Assembly: GCF_947172395.1 (NCBI RefSeq)
Contig: NC_069083.1
Location: forward strand, 12,556,501-12,620,500
Reading direction: 5' to 3'
DNA from: Bicyclus anynana
Taxonomy: Eukaryota > Arthropoda > Insecta > Lepidoptera > Nymphalidae
Length of the DNA: 64,000 nucleotides
The translations under genes and the position numbers were made by a program. How positions within the stretch are numbered: the first letter of the stretch is position 1; each line of letters starts with the position of its first letter. The notes beneath the pieces were generated by a model that made no database searches, had not been told where the DNA came from, and was given only the letters and a program-made list of their open reading frames with translations. Below, in pieces: positions 1 to 12,400 of the stretch.

Positions 1-67
1 AATTAATAATATTATTGGGTAATTTGAGTGCTGAGTTTTTAAATAAGGCACGTATAATTTTTCTCAC

Positions 68-1972
68 CTTCGCTTAAAAGAAGTCCCTGCTTTAGCCAAG
101 GCTCTACAAAGCCGTACATAAGTCCTTTCTCACTAACAGCGCTCCCGTTAATTACTTTCTGTAAATAAATAAAGACTTCATTGTTTAAATATATATATAT
201 ATATTTATTCTTTACAAGTTAGCCCTTGACTAAATCTCACCTCATGGTAAGTGATGATGCAATCTAAGATGGAAGCGGGGTAACTTATAAGGAGGATGAA
301 AATCCACACCCATTTCGGTTTCTACACGACATCCTACCGGAACGCTAAATCGCTTGGCGGTACGTCTTTCTCGATAGTGTGGTAACGGCTGAAGCCTCCC
401 ACTAGCCAGGCTTGTACTAATTAAGAAAACCTCAATCGGCCCAGCCGGGGATCGAACCCAGGACCATCCACCGCGCATACCGCTGCGCGACGGAGGCCGT
501 CAAAATTCCTATTCATTTAAAATGGAAATAATAATGTAGATTCCTCGAGTAAAATGTGTTATAATTCTACCTTACCTCTATATCTTCTGGATAGGTTATA
601 AAAACAGCATTTACAGGACCAAATTTTATTCCAATCAGTCTTTTGTATTTGTTAGATAACATCCTGACATGGTAAAATAATGTAACTGAAAAATAATACA
701 AATTATAGTAAAATATATATAACTACGTAGGTACGTAGTTATATATATCTTAGGTACGTACCTAACTGAAAATTTAATACAAATTGCTCTGAGACGATGT
801 CATTAGGCAAAAAAATATTTCGGAAAATCACAATAAAGTAGTAAATGCAACGACTGAACGAATTGCAACGTACTTCAAAGTGAAGGCCGATATTAAGTAT
901 TTTATTACACATTTGCTCGTAAAGTATCGCTTATTTCACCAATTTCAATATCGTAATGTATCTCATTACGCACATGTCCCGTAATGTAAAGAAAAATGCA
1001 CATGTGCCGTAATGTAAGATAAAACATTTATCATCCGTCTAAAAACGAACGGTACTTTTTTAAACCTTGGAAAAGAGTTTTTATGCCAGAAAAGTGCTTA
1101 ACATTTTATGAATAAAATTAACTTTGTGAGATAAAATATAATAAAAAAAAACATTGAATTCTTTCATTTTAATAATTTTGACAATAAATGTCAACCGTTT
1201 ATCTGTATCAGAAACACAAGAATATTAATTTACTTTATTAGTAATACTGGCTGTTTTTGGTGCATTTGTCTAAAAAAATATTCGCTGGTGTGAGCACTTC
1301 GTTATCTGTGCAAAAATGACAAGCGTATCAAAATGTCATCATAAGGAAAACAGGCAAAGATACAAATTCATTTTCAGAAAGTGTGTTCACTTTGAACACA
1401 CTTTCTGAAAATGTGTTTCCTCGCAAATTTGTAAATACTTTTGTAATAATATATGATATAATTTGGTATTTTATATATTTTTTTTAATTCTCTCGTTTTT
1501 ATTTTTAGTAGTTTGTGGCGGCACCTGGTCAACGGTTTCTCTGCTTCCTTACTATAGCTCTCGCCTTTGGCTCGAGCTGCAATATCGCCTCGGCTGTAAT
1601 TTTAACTTACCGCACATATATCATAATGTACTATTATGTATTTAATATTTATTTATACTGATATTATAAAGAGGAAAGATTTGATTGAGTGTTTGTTTGT
1701 TTTCATTGAATACGCTCTGAACCAACTGAATTGATTTGTTGATATTCATACGTACACGGACACTTCGCGGGTGAAACCGCGCGACATCAAGATACAAGAT
1801 ACGGACCAACTGAAATGAAAATGCACTGACCTGTGTCCGCCAAAAAATCTAAAGTATTGTGAAGAAAGAAAATTCCTGGTGGTCTGGGAATCTTATCGAA
1901 CTCCTTATTTTTGGTTCCAATCCAATAGACGAAGATCAAGAATATTACCAAACACTGCAGGGCGAACAACAT
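68..1972 (-). CDS. CYP4-clan cytochrome P450, left tandem copy (5' exons only, runs off left edge)
   Basis: Seen: three exons on the minus strand, 1831-1972 (142 nt, ATG at 1972), 576-685 (110 nt) and 68-158 (91 nt), each with GT/AG borders and phases that join (1, 0, 1). Exon 1 encodes a hydrophobic N-terminal anchor, then KEFDKIPRPPG, the proline-rich hinge of microsomal P450s, with Arg where the paralogue has Gly. Exon 2 has YKRLIGIKFGPV and ends PEDIE. Exon 3 has FVEPWLKQGLLLSEG. All three exon lengths equal those of the complete paralogue at 9.5-14.4 kb, so this is a tandem duplicate. Family knowledge: a haem monooxygenase of the endoplasmic reticulum, using electrons from NADPH-P450 reductase. 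The catalytic exons lie left of the window, so whether the gene is intact cannot be judged. Intron 2 contains a tRNA-derived SINE. The substrate is unknown. Confidence 0.85.
195..500 (-). repeat. tRNA-derived SINE, family B, in intron 2 of the left P450 copy
   Basis: On the minus strand the element starts with an A-box-like GTCGCGCAGCGG and a B-box GGTTCGATCCC (tRNA-like head at about 430-500). The body runs to about 210, and the 3' end reads GGGCTAACTTGTAAAG plus an A/T-rich tail. Diverged copies of the same body occur at 7986-8068, 22642-22862 and 38250-38456. It is not a functional tRNA gene: it has no matching acceptor stem. Confidence 0.85.
1369..1413. repeat. Perfect 21-bp inverted repeat (hairpin)
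   Basis: The arms at 1369-1389 and 1393-1413 are perfectly complementary, with a 3-nt spacer. It lies in intron 1 of the left P450 gene. The flanking bases do not extend the pairing. Confidence 0.85.
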
Positions 1973-4900
1973 TATAGGCTTTTTCGATTTCAGATATTAA
2001 AAAAATATGATTAGTATAGTATTTTTTCAAATTAAAATAGATAAAGTTAACCCCATGTACCCTTCCGCACAGAGATCAGCAAATGAAATGACTACACACG
2101 CGATGTATCTGTACATTTATGTACTTATCTGTAATTGCCAACATGCTTTTAAACCTTTACATTAATTTCGAAAAGCAGATCGCATACATTGTTATTTAAG
2201 ATGGAATATTTTGAAGGGCATAATATCAACGATGGCAGAAGATTTATGTTTATTTTTTTTATTGTTACTTTTAGTAGTGCCTCATTTGTATTGAGGCAAT
2301 TGTTTTTTACGTTGATGAGAAACGGACTGAAAGGAGCCAAAAAACTATAAGTATTTGTCATTATTATCATTATCAGACTCTTTTAATAGCCCATTACAGA
2401 GTCAGGATATCCCCTATACCCTCCTTAAAGGACTGGGGATAAAGCTTAGAACTACCACGCTACTTCAATGAGGGTTGGTACGCTTAAGGTGATAATGTTT
2501 AACCCTATCTTTCAGCATCAGATGTTATGATAATAACCAGAGGTGCGATTCCGCTATGTTACGCTCGTCAATGAACAGTTGGACTGTAACAAGTCTAATT
2601 CGAATTTGAACTTAACTTAATTTTGGCATCTTATATGGGTATATAACCTTTAAAGGATGCCAAAATTAAAATGTCACTAAGTCACTAACAACGAAGTTGC
2701 CATGGAAACGAACGATGTCACAGCGCATTCGTATTCTGTAACTTTACAGAATACGGAGGCAGGACAGACAACGTAACGTACACAATTTCTCATGCACCTA
2801 TTCACGGCAGTGTACCAACTTCCCAGATCAGAATTTTTCAGAAAATTTCTTAGAAAAAAGAAAAGCCTAGAATCTCGTGATCCGCCACCACATAGGCTTA
2901 CCACTGGGCCATCAACGCAGCTACTTGATTTTTTACATGTAGTGTGATTTTTTATAATTGATAACTTAGCTGTGACTTCTAAAAGCTTGAAAACATTAAG
3001 TAATGAACTTTGCGTATTTTGTCTAGGGTACTGCATGGAATTAATAAAAAGCGTTAGCTTAGCGTTTTCTATGTTCTTTATGGTACTATTAAAATATTAT
3101 TATGAAATTACGAATATGAGAAATGTCTACTTAATTGATAAACATGGTCAAGAAATTTCATCAACTGAGATTACATGTAGGTAAATTAAAAATGACTGGC
3201 CAAGCGCGTGTGGAGCCACGCGCAGTGTAGAGTTCCGTAGATTAAGTTAGCACTTAAATCTCTTATATAATGCACAAAAATACCGATAACGATACTCCAC
3301 ACCATGGGATAGACGATAAAAATTCATCCTCACTTTGTATGTAGGGAAGGAACCCCAAAATTTTATTTTCTAATTTTCTTTTGACCACTTCAGACATTAT
3401 TAATATACATACATACCAGCGGCGAAGAGTTCGTGGAAGCCAATTCCCGCCGGGTTACCTTTAAAATTCATGTATATTACTTAAATATATGAGAAACCGG
3501 AGTTTGTATCACGCTATATGAATTTCCTTTACTTTGGGTACAGAAAACATATGTCCAAGCTTTGGGACGGCTTACCTTCATCTAAATTCCACCCTTCGCC
3601 ACTGATACATACCCATACCAAATTTCATCTTTCTAGTTGTAACATACTCTGAGTTATCTTACTTTATTTTTTTAATTAACAACGGAATTGGTATGCAATT
3701 TTCGATTTCCAATTACGTTTTTTAAGTTGGTCGACTATATAGTGCGTGTGGTGCCATGCTCAGTGTAGGGTTCCGTATTTTCCCATCATTTAGTTGATCA
3801 TTAGTCATTAGCCCTACTATTCCCTTAATCCTTCGTATAAAGCCATTTAAATAATACTATTCAAATGTTGTTGTGCTTTATATATTTTTTTTTTATTTTA
3901 AATGAAAAATTCAAGTTTATAGTCTTAAGAAAGTAAAAATAAAAATTTATTAATTTACTAACATTGTTACTAGTATACATTGTTACTGTATTTATTAGTG
4001 TTACACTGTTACTGGTGTTACTGTTACAGTTACATATTGTTACAGTTACATATTGTTATGATGATATGTAAGCGCCTATACCGTCCGAGTATCGCCACGC
4101 AATCCCTGGGCGATCCTTTGCACATAATCTCAAAGTATCACACGGGATCACAAAGCTCTTTGTGCTCTTTACAAAAGTTTAAAAATAATTTTGTGGGTTG
4201 CTCCAGCACCCCGTGTAGAGCTCTAGGGTTAATAATAATTGTGCCAACTGGAAATATTGGTGTGCTTGATGATTGAAGTTTTTTTCTCAGTTCAGACTGT
4301 ATGCTCTAAATTCTAAGTAATAGAACAAAATATATAGATAATAATAGTTTAATTAGAATAGAAGCTTTGTCAAAATCCTAAGCGAAAGGTAGACTGTAGA
4401 TAGCCTTACAACTCGCCTCCTCTCCACGCGTTAGCGTAAGTAGTTTACATGCGAATGTCATAATTGGATCCTTGTTAGCCACTGGATTTATTTTAATACA
4501 TTCAATTAACAATATAATTATTATAAATACTAGATACCTTATTTCCTCTGCAATTTTATTAATATTTAATTTAATAACTATTATGTTATTAAAAATATTG
4601 TTGCTTTCTACGCAAGGTAGTGTGTTTGTTTGTATATTGAATTAAGTTTAAATATATATTGAATTGAAATCGAAAGCAATTCAACATGAACTAAGGCTAG
4701 ATTCACACGGCATTGTTTTGCGCGTTTTTTTTCTAATACATACAGTTTTAGAAAACACGGTGCTTTTTTAGCCGTATTAACTTTACTGAAAACCTGTTTT
4801 TATTAAAGTTTTAAAAAAGCTTGTTTTTTTTTTATTTTTCGAATTGGTAATAGAGGTACTCCAAACGAACTTGACTATTATGAAGTGTTGATAAAATAAC

Positions 4901-5900
4901 TCTTGATAAAATAAACTTTGTAAGAAATTTTAGCGTTCGTATTCAAAGGGTAAAATATATTAAATCCAACCATATACCAAACGTGATTTTTTTGCCGTTT
5001 TTATTGATACTGGTGCGGAACCCTACGTGCGAGAGTTTGACTCGTAGTTTGTCGGTTATTATTTGAATAGAAACAGACCATTCTTTGCGGAAAATAATTA
5101 ACTTCTTAATGAGTATTTAATTATTTTTATTCCTTATATGTAGAAGCAGGTTAAGGACAATAATACAAAAAGTGTAAAAATATTTTAAGTAGAATTTTTA
5201 TTATGAGTTTAACATATATATTAGTTAATAATAGTTAGGACAATGTTTAATTCTACTCAACCATCTCTAATTATGTTGCGGTAGGTATCGAAAGAAACTT
5301 AAGTTCAAAATATTTTGATGAGTTGCGTTGCCTCACAGTGGTTTTAGTTGAAAATAGACTGATAAAAGGAGACAGACAGGCTTTCGCTGAAAACAAACTA
5401 TAAGACCAAGGTGAATGGTAGGCAAACGCCAAAAAGAACGTACCTACACATTCTAAATAAAGGTTATGTCAAAAAAATCCCAAAAACTTGAAAGGATTGA
5501 TAAGAATGAAAGAAGCAAGGAAAATATCCAAGGATAACAGCAAGTAGAAGGATGTGGTCACTACCTAGCACTACGGGAATAGGGCGCGATAATAATATTA
5601 TGTATGTAGATGGATTTATTTAAGAAAAAAATTATATAATTGTATTGAGAGCACGTCTTTCTTTTTGTAGGAGTTGTACTTATTCACACTCTTTTTAACC
5701 ACAGACCATAAAGTGCGCTTATAGGTGGATATCCCTAAATATCCGTCTTTTTACATTGCTTTGCATGACTTGAAGCGATTGTTAAATAAGTTGACTGTAT
5801 ATCGATGCTTGGCATTTAAGGCGATGAACCTATTATGTAAAGAACCATAATTTAACCTCACATCCAATAGTGGCATTGAAAACGTACTTTATGTCATTAT
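1973..5900. other. Intergenic DNA 5' of the left P450 gene; no gene seen
   Basis: AT-rich sequence with many stops in all frames. It holds scattered repeat debris: a diverged SINE-like piece at 2355-2540, and a repeat at about 3195-3370 that recurs at 17496-17640 (shared GCCACGCGCAGTGTA and TCCGTAGATTAAGTTAG). A trace of the same repeat lies at 3730-3770. The open frames near 2.7-3.2 kb show no recognisable domain. Confidence 0.6.
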
Positions 5901-5929
5901 TTCACCCATTATTACATCATTATATTAAT

Positions 5930-6530
5930 ACGTGAAGCGAAAACTTTCCGTACATTCTTACGGAAATTGCACGTACGGTTGAACGCAACGGTGATATTTG
6001 ACACAGGTAAAATTTATGTGGAAAAGAAGTGCCTTTTACTCTGAGCTGCATAAAACGTGGAGAGACAAAATTTCGCTAAAAACCAAATTTAAACTTGTGC
6101 GTACACTCGTTTTCTCTATTTTCGTTTATGCGGCTTGAGACTTGGACTTTGAGATCTGCAGACAGCAAACGTATTGACGCGTTCGAAATGTAGTATTGGA
6201 GGAAAATGCTCCGGATCCCATGGACTACGAGTACATTTCGGAGAAACGCATCTATACTTACCCAACTCACAGTCAAAACAAGGCTCTCTACTATTTGCCT
6301 AAAGCAAAATCCTTGAGTACTTCATCTCAATCTCGAAAAACAGCATCGCATCGGGCAGCAGCCCGATGCGTTGGTCTAATCAGATCCGCACCACGCTCGA
6401 CTCCACAGTCTACAACGCTCTCCGAGTGGCCGAAGATAGAACTCAATGGCGTGACACAATAAAACTGAAATTCACGGGTACAAGTGTCACGACCCACATA
6501 TATGAGGAACACGGCTGAAGGAGGATTAAA
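5930..6530 (+). mobile_element. LINE pol remnant (C-terminal end of a non-LTR retrotransposon)
   Basis: Broken plus-strand frames encode the part of a non-LTR retrotransposon protein that follows the reverse transcriptase. Pieces resembling CETWTLRSADSKRIDAFE and WRKMLRIPW are followed by a stretch ending in KTEIHG-like sequence. Stops and frameshifts interrupt it, so it is dead. Assignment is by general resemblance only. Confidence 0.55.
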
Positions 6531-6898
6531 TGGATAATTTTGCTTAAAAGCTTGCCATACGGACGAAGACGTGAACCTCCGATAGTATTTATACCTATTA
6601 AATATATCTTAAATGATGTAATAGGTATCTAATATATTATTATAACGCCTGTTTTATTTTCTATTGTCTAATTACACTATTTTGAATGACTCATACAGGA
6701 AAAATTTCAAAACAAGCAATCTTTTAAATTATTAATTGAACTGTGCGTTCAATATATTTTCTTTGAGCACGTTAGATTCAAACTTGGATTTTATTTATAC
6801 AAAATTGGCTCAGGCTAAGCCGATAAAGATCATCTCGTTTGACCCAAGTGAAGCTAATGCTGAGACTAAGAATATATTTAATTAAGGTCTAGATTAGA

Positions 6899-7211
6899 GA
6901 GCCGTGATAGCCTAGTGGATATGACCTCTGCCTCCGATTCCGGAGGGTGTGGGTTCGAATTCGGTCCGGGGCATGCACCTCCAACTTTTCAGTTGTGTGC
7001 AGTTTAATAAATTAAATATCACGTGCCTCAATCGGTGAAGGAAAACATCGTGAGGAAACCTGCATACCAGAAAATTATCTTAATTCTCTGCGTGTGTGAA
7101 GTCTGCCAATCCGCATTGGGCCAGCGTGGTGGACTATTGGCCTAACCCCTGAGACCTGAGAGGAGACTCGAGCTCAGCAGTGAGCCGAATGGGTTAATGA
7201 CGACGACGAAG
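6899..7211 (+). repeat. tRNA-derived SINE, family A, near full length
   Basis: The head has A-box-like TAGCCTAGTGG and B-box-like GGTTCGAATTC. The body includes AACATCGTGAGGAAACCTGC and the inverted pair AATTCTCTGCGTGTGTGAAG / CCGCATTGGGCCAGCGTGG, and the 3' end is a (GAC/GAT)n tail. This is the most abundant repeat of the window, with at least ten other copies. Confidence 0.9.
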
Positions 7212-7985
7212 GTCTAGATAATTGGGTGGTCCCATCGACGTCAGAAACCCTTGCGTGTGTGTGGGTTCTTTGACCAGCTGAGCATTTAAGCAACTACTTT
7301 ATTGAACAACATTCAGAGTAATTATATTTTACTTTCTTGGAAAAAATCATGCTCCGTAGGGTTAAAGTTTACTTGCTGTAGGTAACTAGGTATGATAATA
7401 AAATACTAAATTAACAAAATTTCGAACAAAAAAGGGCATTGTTTTAGTATAAAGGGCAACTTTATACTTAAAAATGTTTACAAAAAATTCAAGTCATCAA
7501 TTGTCACCATTGTCTTATCTTAAATAGACCGTGAGTATAATATACTTAAAAAAAAAAGATTTAAGATAGATAATATAGAAGAATAAACATAGTTAGATAT
7601 TCGTTTTAGAACACATGTTCCTTGGACATATAATTAAGTTCCCTTAAAGAATAACCCTAGAGTTATGAAAAATACTCCCGAGCAATACTCCCTGTAAATG
7701 CTGCTTCTGCAATTTTTTTCACGTATTCCTTAAACAACCGTTTAGCTGGTAGACACTGTCTTCACTCTAACAAAAATTAGCTCTTAATATTTTACAAATG
7801 GACCCCTAAATCAAAAAATAGTGGGAGAAGACCTCTCATATCAAAGACCCAAACAAAATTCATCCACTTTACATGTAGGGCAGGTACCCTAAAAGAAATA
7901 TTTTTCAAGATTTTATTTTACGACTTTGTTCACATTTTTAATGTACATACTCATTCTAAATTACAGTTTTCTCCCTACAGTAAAA

Positions 7986-8068
7986 GTTTCGCTTAATCGC
8001 TTGGCGGTAGTACCTCTTTGTCGGTAGGGTGGTAACTAGCCACGGCCTATGACTCCCACCAGCCAAAT
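7986..8068 (-). repeat. SINE family B fragment
   Basis: Short internal piece sharing AATCGCTTGGCGGTA and GGTAGGGTGGTAACTA with the other family B copies; both ends are missing. Confidence 0.7.
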
Positions 8069-8977
8069 GTCGTTCAGAAATGTTTAAGAATTTATCTATT
8101 ATTATTTCTACAAAATATGTTCTTAGTTAATAATAATTAAAATACGGACTTTTCGTGGTTAATGTTTTATTTCTGTTTTTATAACAAAACTATAATCGGT
8201 AGGTCCAAACAATTAGGTAATCAGTACCTATCATACCTAATAACGTAATATATTTTTTATACAAACACACAGCCCTTTTTTAATTCTATCGCTCACTCTC
8301 TGTCACCTAGTCACTGTCCCTCGCTCTTTTTTTTCTAATATCTAAACAAATTTATTATAATGATATTTAGTATATAATTAATTATTTATCAATTTTGTAA
8401 AGCAAAACTGTACACCAAGTCATGTACGCTATCGCTTTCTCCTACGTGTCAGTTCTCTCTATGTAAGTGCATTCTCTTTTGAGTCACATAAAATGCCTTG
8501 TATAGATATTAGGTATACTCATCGATACACTAGAACATTTGTAAGAGATTCCCAATAAAAACGGCACCCCGAAACTCTGGTACAAATCGATTTGTGTTTA
8601 TCTAAATCAATATGTTCCAATCACAACCAATGTTAGCCACTTGACTCCTAAATGGACGACCGGTCGACCATCGTATCCGTTACGTGATATGTAAAAAAAT
8701 ATAAAGTAAACTAAGGGCAATAGGCGAGCACAGTATCATGTTCCGCGCGATAGAGAAATATAAAGATTTTTTAAATGGCTCACAACGGTAGATTAAAACC
8801 GTATTCCCTGACTGTCGGCTTCTTCAACGCAGACGGGCTTTTCGATAAAATACTCGCGGGCAGCGATTGGTTAAGACGTGTCAACATACCACAGTAAGCA
8901 ATGAGCATACAAAAGTTTCGCCAACATACAGATTTGGCACTGCTCTTGTATGCTTAATCTTTATACAGGTTTATTTA

Positions 8978-9334
8978 CAGTAGCGTAGCGTCCCTGTATC
9001 AAAAATAGTTAGGGTCCCCAAACAAAGGGTAAAAATTCTCACTTATGAAACAAAAATGCTTGCTTAAAATCAACGACATCATACAACGTCACCGTTGGTA
9101 CACGGTGTGACAATATGACTTAACCTTAACCCGAAAAAAAAGAGATTGTTTTTTTTACTTTGTCATTTCTGAAGTGAAACTCTACAGGCAGTTTTTTATT
9201 TTTTTTTTCGGGAAGCACTAGATTCAGTGAGATTGTGATTTACACTTTACTATTTTTTTTACACATAAGGGGCCCCAGTAGACGGGGGTCCCCGTATCGT
9301 TGATACGAATGATACGGTGGTAGCTACGCCCCTG
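8978..9334. mobile_element. hAT-like MITE (357 bp) with 8-bp target-site duplication
   Basis: The ends are CAGTAGCGTAGC and (reverse complement) CAGGGGCGTAGCTACC. The direct flanks are identical, TTTATTTA at 8970-8977 and 9335-9342, the 8-bp duplication typical of hAT transposons. There is no transposase ORF, so it is non-autonomous. A related 218-bp copy lies at 37093-37310. Confidence 0.85.
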
Positions 9335-9456
9335 TTTATTTACTCGAAGGAAATTTCAATCTCAAATGATAAACGGTGCCACTTTGAGCTAAGTTTTTGT
9401 TATTAACACCAAACTGACATTATCTTATCATCTATGAGTAGATAGTAGGTACCAAT

Positions 9457-12400
9457 TCATATACATCGTTCTTCTAACTTCACGTAAATGGGTTCCTTCA
9501 CTCGTAGGACGTAGTCCGTAACAAAGATGATGTCATTTGGTTTGGTGACGGGCAGCAGTCTGTAGCGACGCAGCACAGCTGATAAAGCCAGCTTGAGTTC
9601 CATCATTGCAAATTTTTGTCCTGAAATTGTTAAGATATTTTAGTTGTATTGGATATAAACGCTCTTGAAATATGTTGCTAGAGCATAATGATTGGCTTAT
9701 CTTTAACACAGTTCCGAACCAACATCTAAATTCTCATAAAACTGGGCATCAAACAACGTGATTCCTCGAACGTCCCATGTCGAATATCATACGACAAGAC
9801 GACACGTCCGTTTATTTGCTTCGTCCGCGTGAAATTTTGTTTTTCAGAAATCTCTCGGGAACCATGGTTTTTTCCGGGATAAAAAGTAGCCTATGGGTTA
9901 ATCCAGAGTAAAATCTATTTCCATTCCAAATAAAAGACAAATCGGTTCAGTAGTTGCGGTATTAAAGAGCATCATCAATCATCCAAACAAACATCTATAC
10001 CAACATGCATATAAACTTTCGCGTTTATAATATTAGTAGGATAAGGTGGTAACATAAGCGAATCATCCCTAGTAGAACAACGTGGTAGGATACACTCGTA
10101 CATACGTATAAGGAGGAAAGGCTGGCTGTAGTAGACCGTAGAAAATGATGATGATGACGATGACGATGATTATGATGACCATGACGATAATAATAATGAC
10201 GATGATGATGATGATGATGATGATGATGGTGATGTTGATGATACATACCGATACAGCGCCTGGGTCCCGCACTAAAAGGGATATATGCATAAGGATGCCA
10301 AGTAGGTTCTGTCTGAAATCTTTCGGGTTGGAACGAGTGAGGTTCAATAAACTGGTCGGCACTTCGGTGCAAATCAAATATCAAAATGGCACATTCTGTC
10401 CCCGCAGGTATTTCGTAGTTTCCTAAAAAATTTAACACATATAAAACATAATATACTCGTTTACTTGGGTATAACAAAAAGTTAGTGTCGGTAAACCCAT
10501 GATAAAGCTATTTGATAAAGAAAAATATGACAAAAAGAAAAGAAAAAAATACAAAAAAACAGAACTTGAACCGACAAAAACAAATAAAAACATTTACCTA
10601 ATTTAAATGTATTTTCATTTTTCCTAGTAATGACAGGCAATGGCGGGAAAAGCCTTAAACTTTCCTTGATACAGCACTCCAAATACTTCATCTGCGCCAA
10701 ATCTGCCATCGTTGCAGAGCGATCCGAAGATCCAAATATATCATTGCATTCCTTCACTACCTTTTCCTTGTAACGAAAAGTAGATGCGAAATTACATATT
10801 GGGTATATAATTATTACAATTATTTTGACTTTAAATTATCAAACCACATAATCAGAATCACGGTAAAAAAAGGACTTAGGTATATCAATCATAATTAATA
10901 AACTATTATATCTACATAACACATTTCAGATATTGTTTTGACTAACACCTTATTTATCACTACGCAGGTCCTATTTAGAAACCTTAACAATATTCAGATA
11001 ATTTCATGACACTATTATTAATTATTATTTTATTATAGGTTTATACCTGTGCATATTCGTTATTAGCCAATAACATCATTGTAAACTGTAGAGTATTGGC
11101 CGATGTGTCGTGACCCTAAAACAGGTAATATATATTTAAGAAGTGTAATAATTTAATATCCTAAAGCTAAGGTATGTCATTTATTATGTTTTAAACATCG
11201 TGTCTTTTTAATTTTTTATTTTATTTTAACATAGGTACTTACTCCAAACATGAATGTATCAACTTCTTCCCCTATTCCTTTTGCATCAATAACACCATCC
11301 TTTTCAGCTTTTAAAAGTAGATCTAGCAAAGCCATTCTCTTTTTCCCACCAAACTCTACTTCATTATTATCTTTGTCGTAGAGATCTTCAACAAAGTTAT
11401 TGTTAACGTTATTATAGTAGTTTCGTCTATTTTCGATTACTCGATCTCGGAACGAAGTCAATATTTTTAATATATTTTCTTGTTTTTGTCCTATACTGGT
11501 AAATTTAAAAATAAAATTTGGATACATCCATATTCTTTGCGCTCGATACACAGCAAACTGTCCTAATTCATAAATAGCATTTTTGTACATTTTTCCAAAA
11601 CTGTTGTCTTCTTCGTCTAGTCTAGTTCCCATTGCAGTTTCTGAAAATGAAACCTCTTTACGACCGTTGTAAAAAACAAAACATATTTAATTTTTTAATT
11701 AAATCTCAAACTAAATAGAATCACGGTAACTTAACATTGCAAATGTAATCAAATGCTATACCACTAGCTAGTAGATAGCTTTCTAAATTGCAATGATATA
11801 AATTATACAGCATATCCTCGTCGATCTAATATGTTTTCTCACTCCTCTTTGCATATCATAAATAGTTTAACTTTATGATTCATGTTGTTTGTTATAACAC
11901 AATGCTTACCACATATAGAATTTAGAGCGAAATCATTCACATATGGAGCAATATCTGTTTTGGGACTACTAATTTCTCTTTTAAGATTTTCTACAAATTT
12001 TTGACAGTTCTCTTCAATAGCTGATTTGAAGTTTGTAAGTACATTTAAATGAAAAGCAGGCGTTAACAACTTTCGCCGTTGATGCCATTTTGAACCTGAA
12101 AGAAGTAACTAAAATTTAAAAAAAAAATTATAATCATAACATACCTATCTTAAATAGTATCTTAAATATGCAGTATTGTGCAAGTCTTAATTAAATAAAA
12201 TGAAAAATTTGGAATGTTATTAGCACTATTTAAATAAATTGATTTGTTACTGAAATAAATACCTTTGCTTGTAAGTAGCCCTTCTTTTAGCCATGGTTCA
12301 ATGAAGTCATATACAAATCCTTTGGTATTGTATGTTGTACCGGTGACTACGGTCTGCGAAATAATTCATAATAATCCATTATACATGAAAAAACGCATTA

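Noticed and set aside
430..500. tRNA gene on the minus strand
   Set aside because: Head of SINE family B; the acceptor stem does not pair and related bodies occur elsewhere.
6899..6975. tRNA gene suggested by A-box and B-box
   Set aside because: The same head recurs in many copies joined to a constant body and (GAT)n tail; it is a SINE, with no complete cloverleaf.
10025..10477. 150-codon frame with a poly-His run as a separate gene
   Set aside because: It is P450 exon 8 read through into the (GAT)n microsatellite of the intron.
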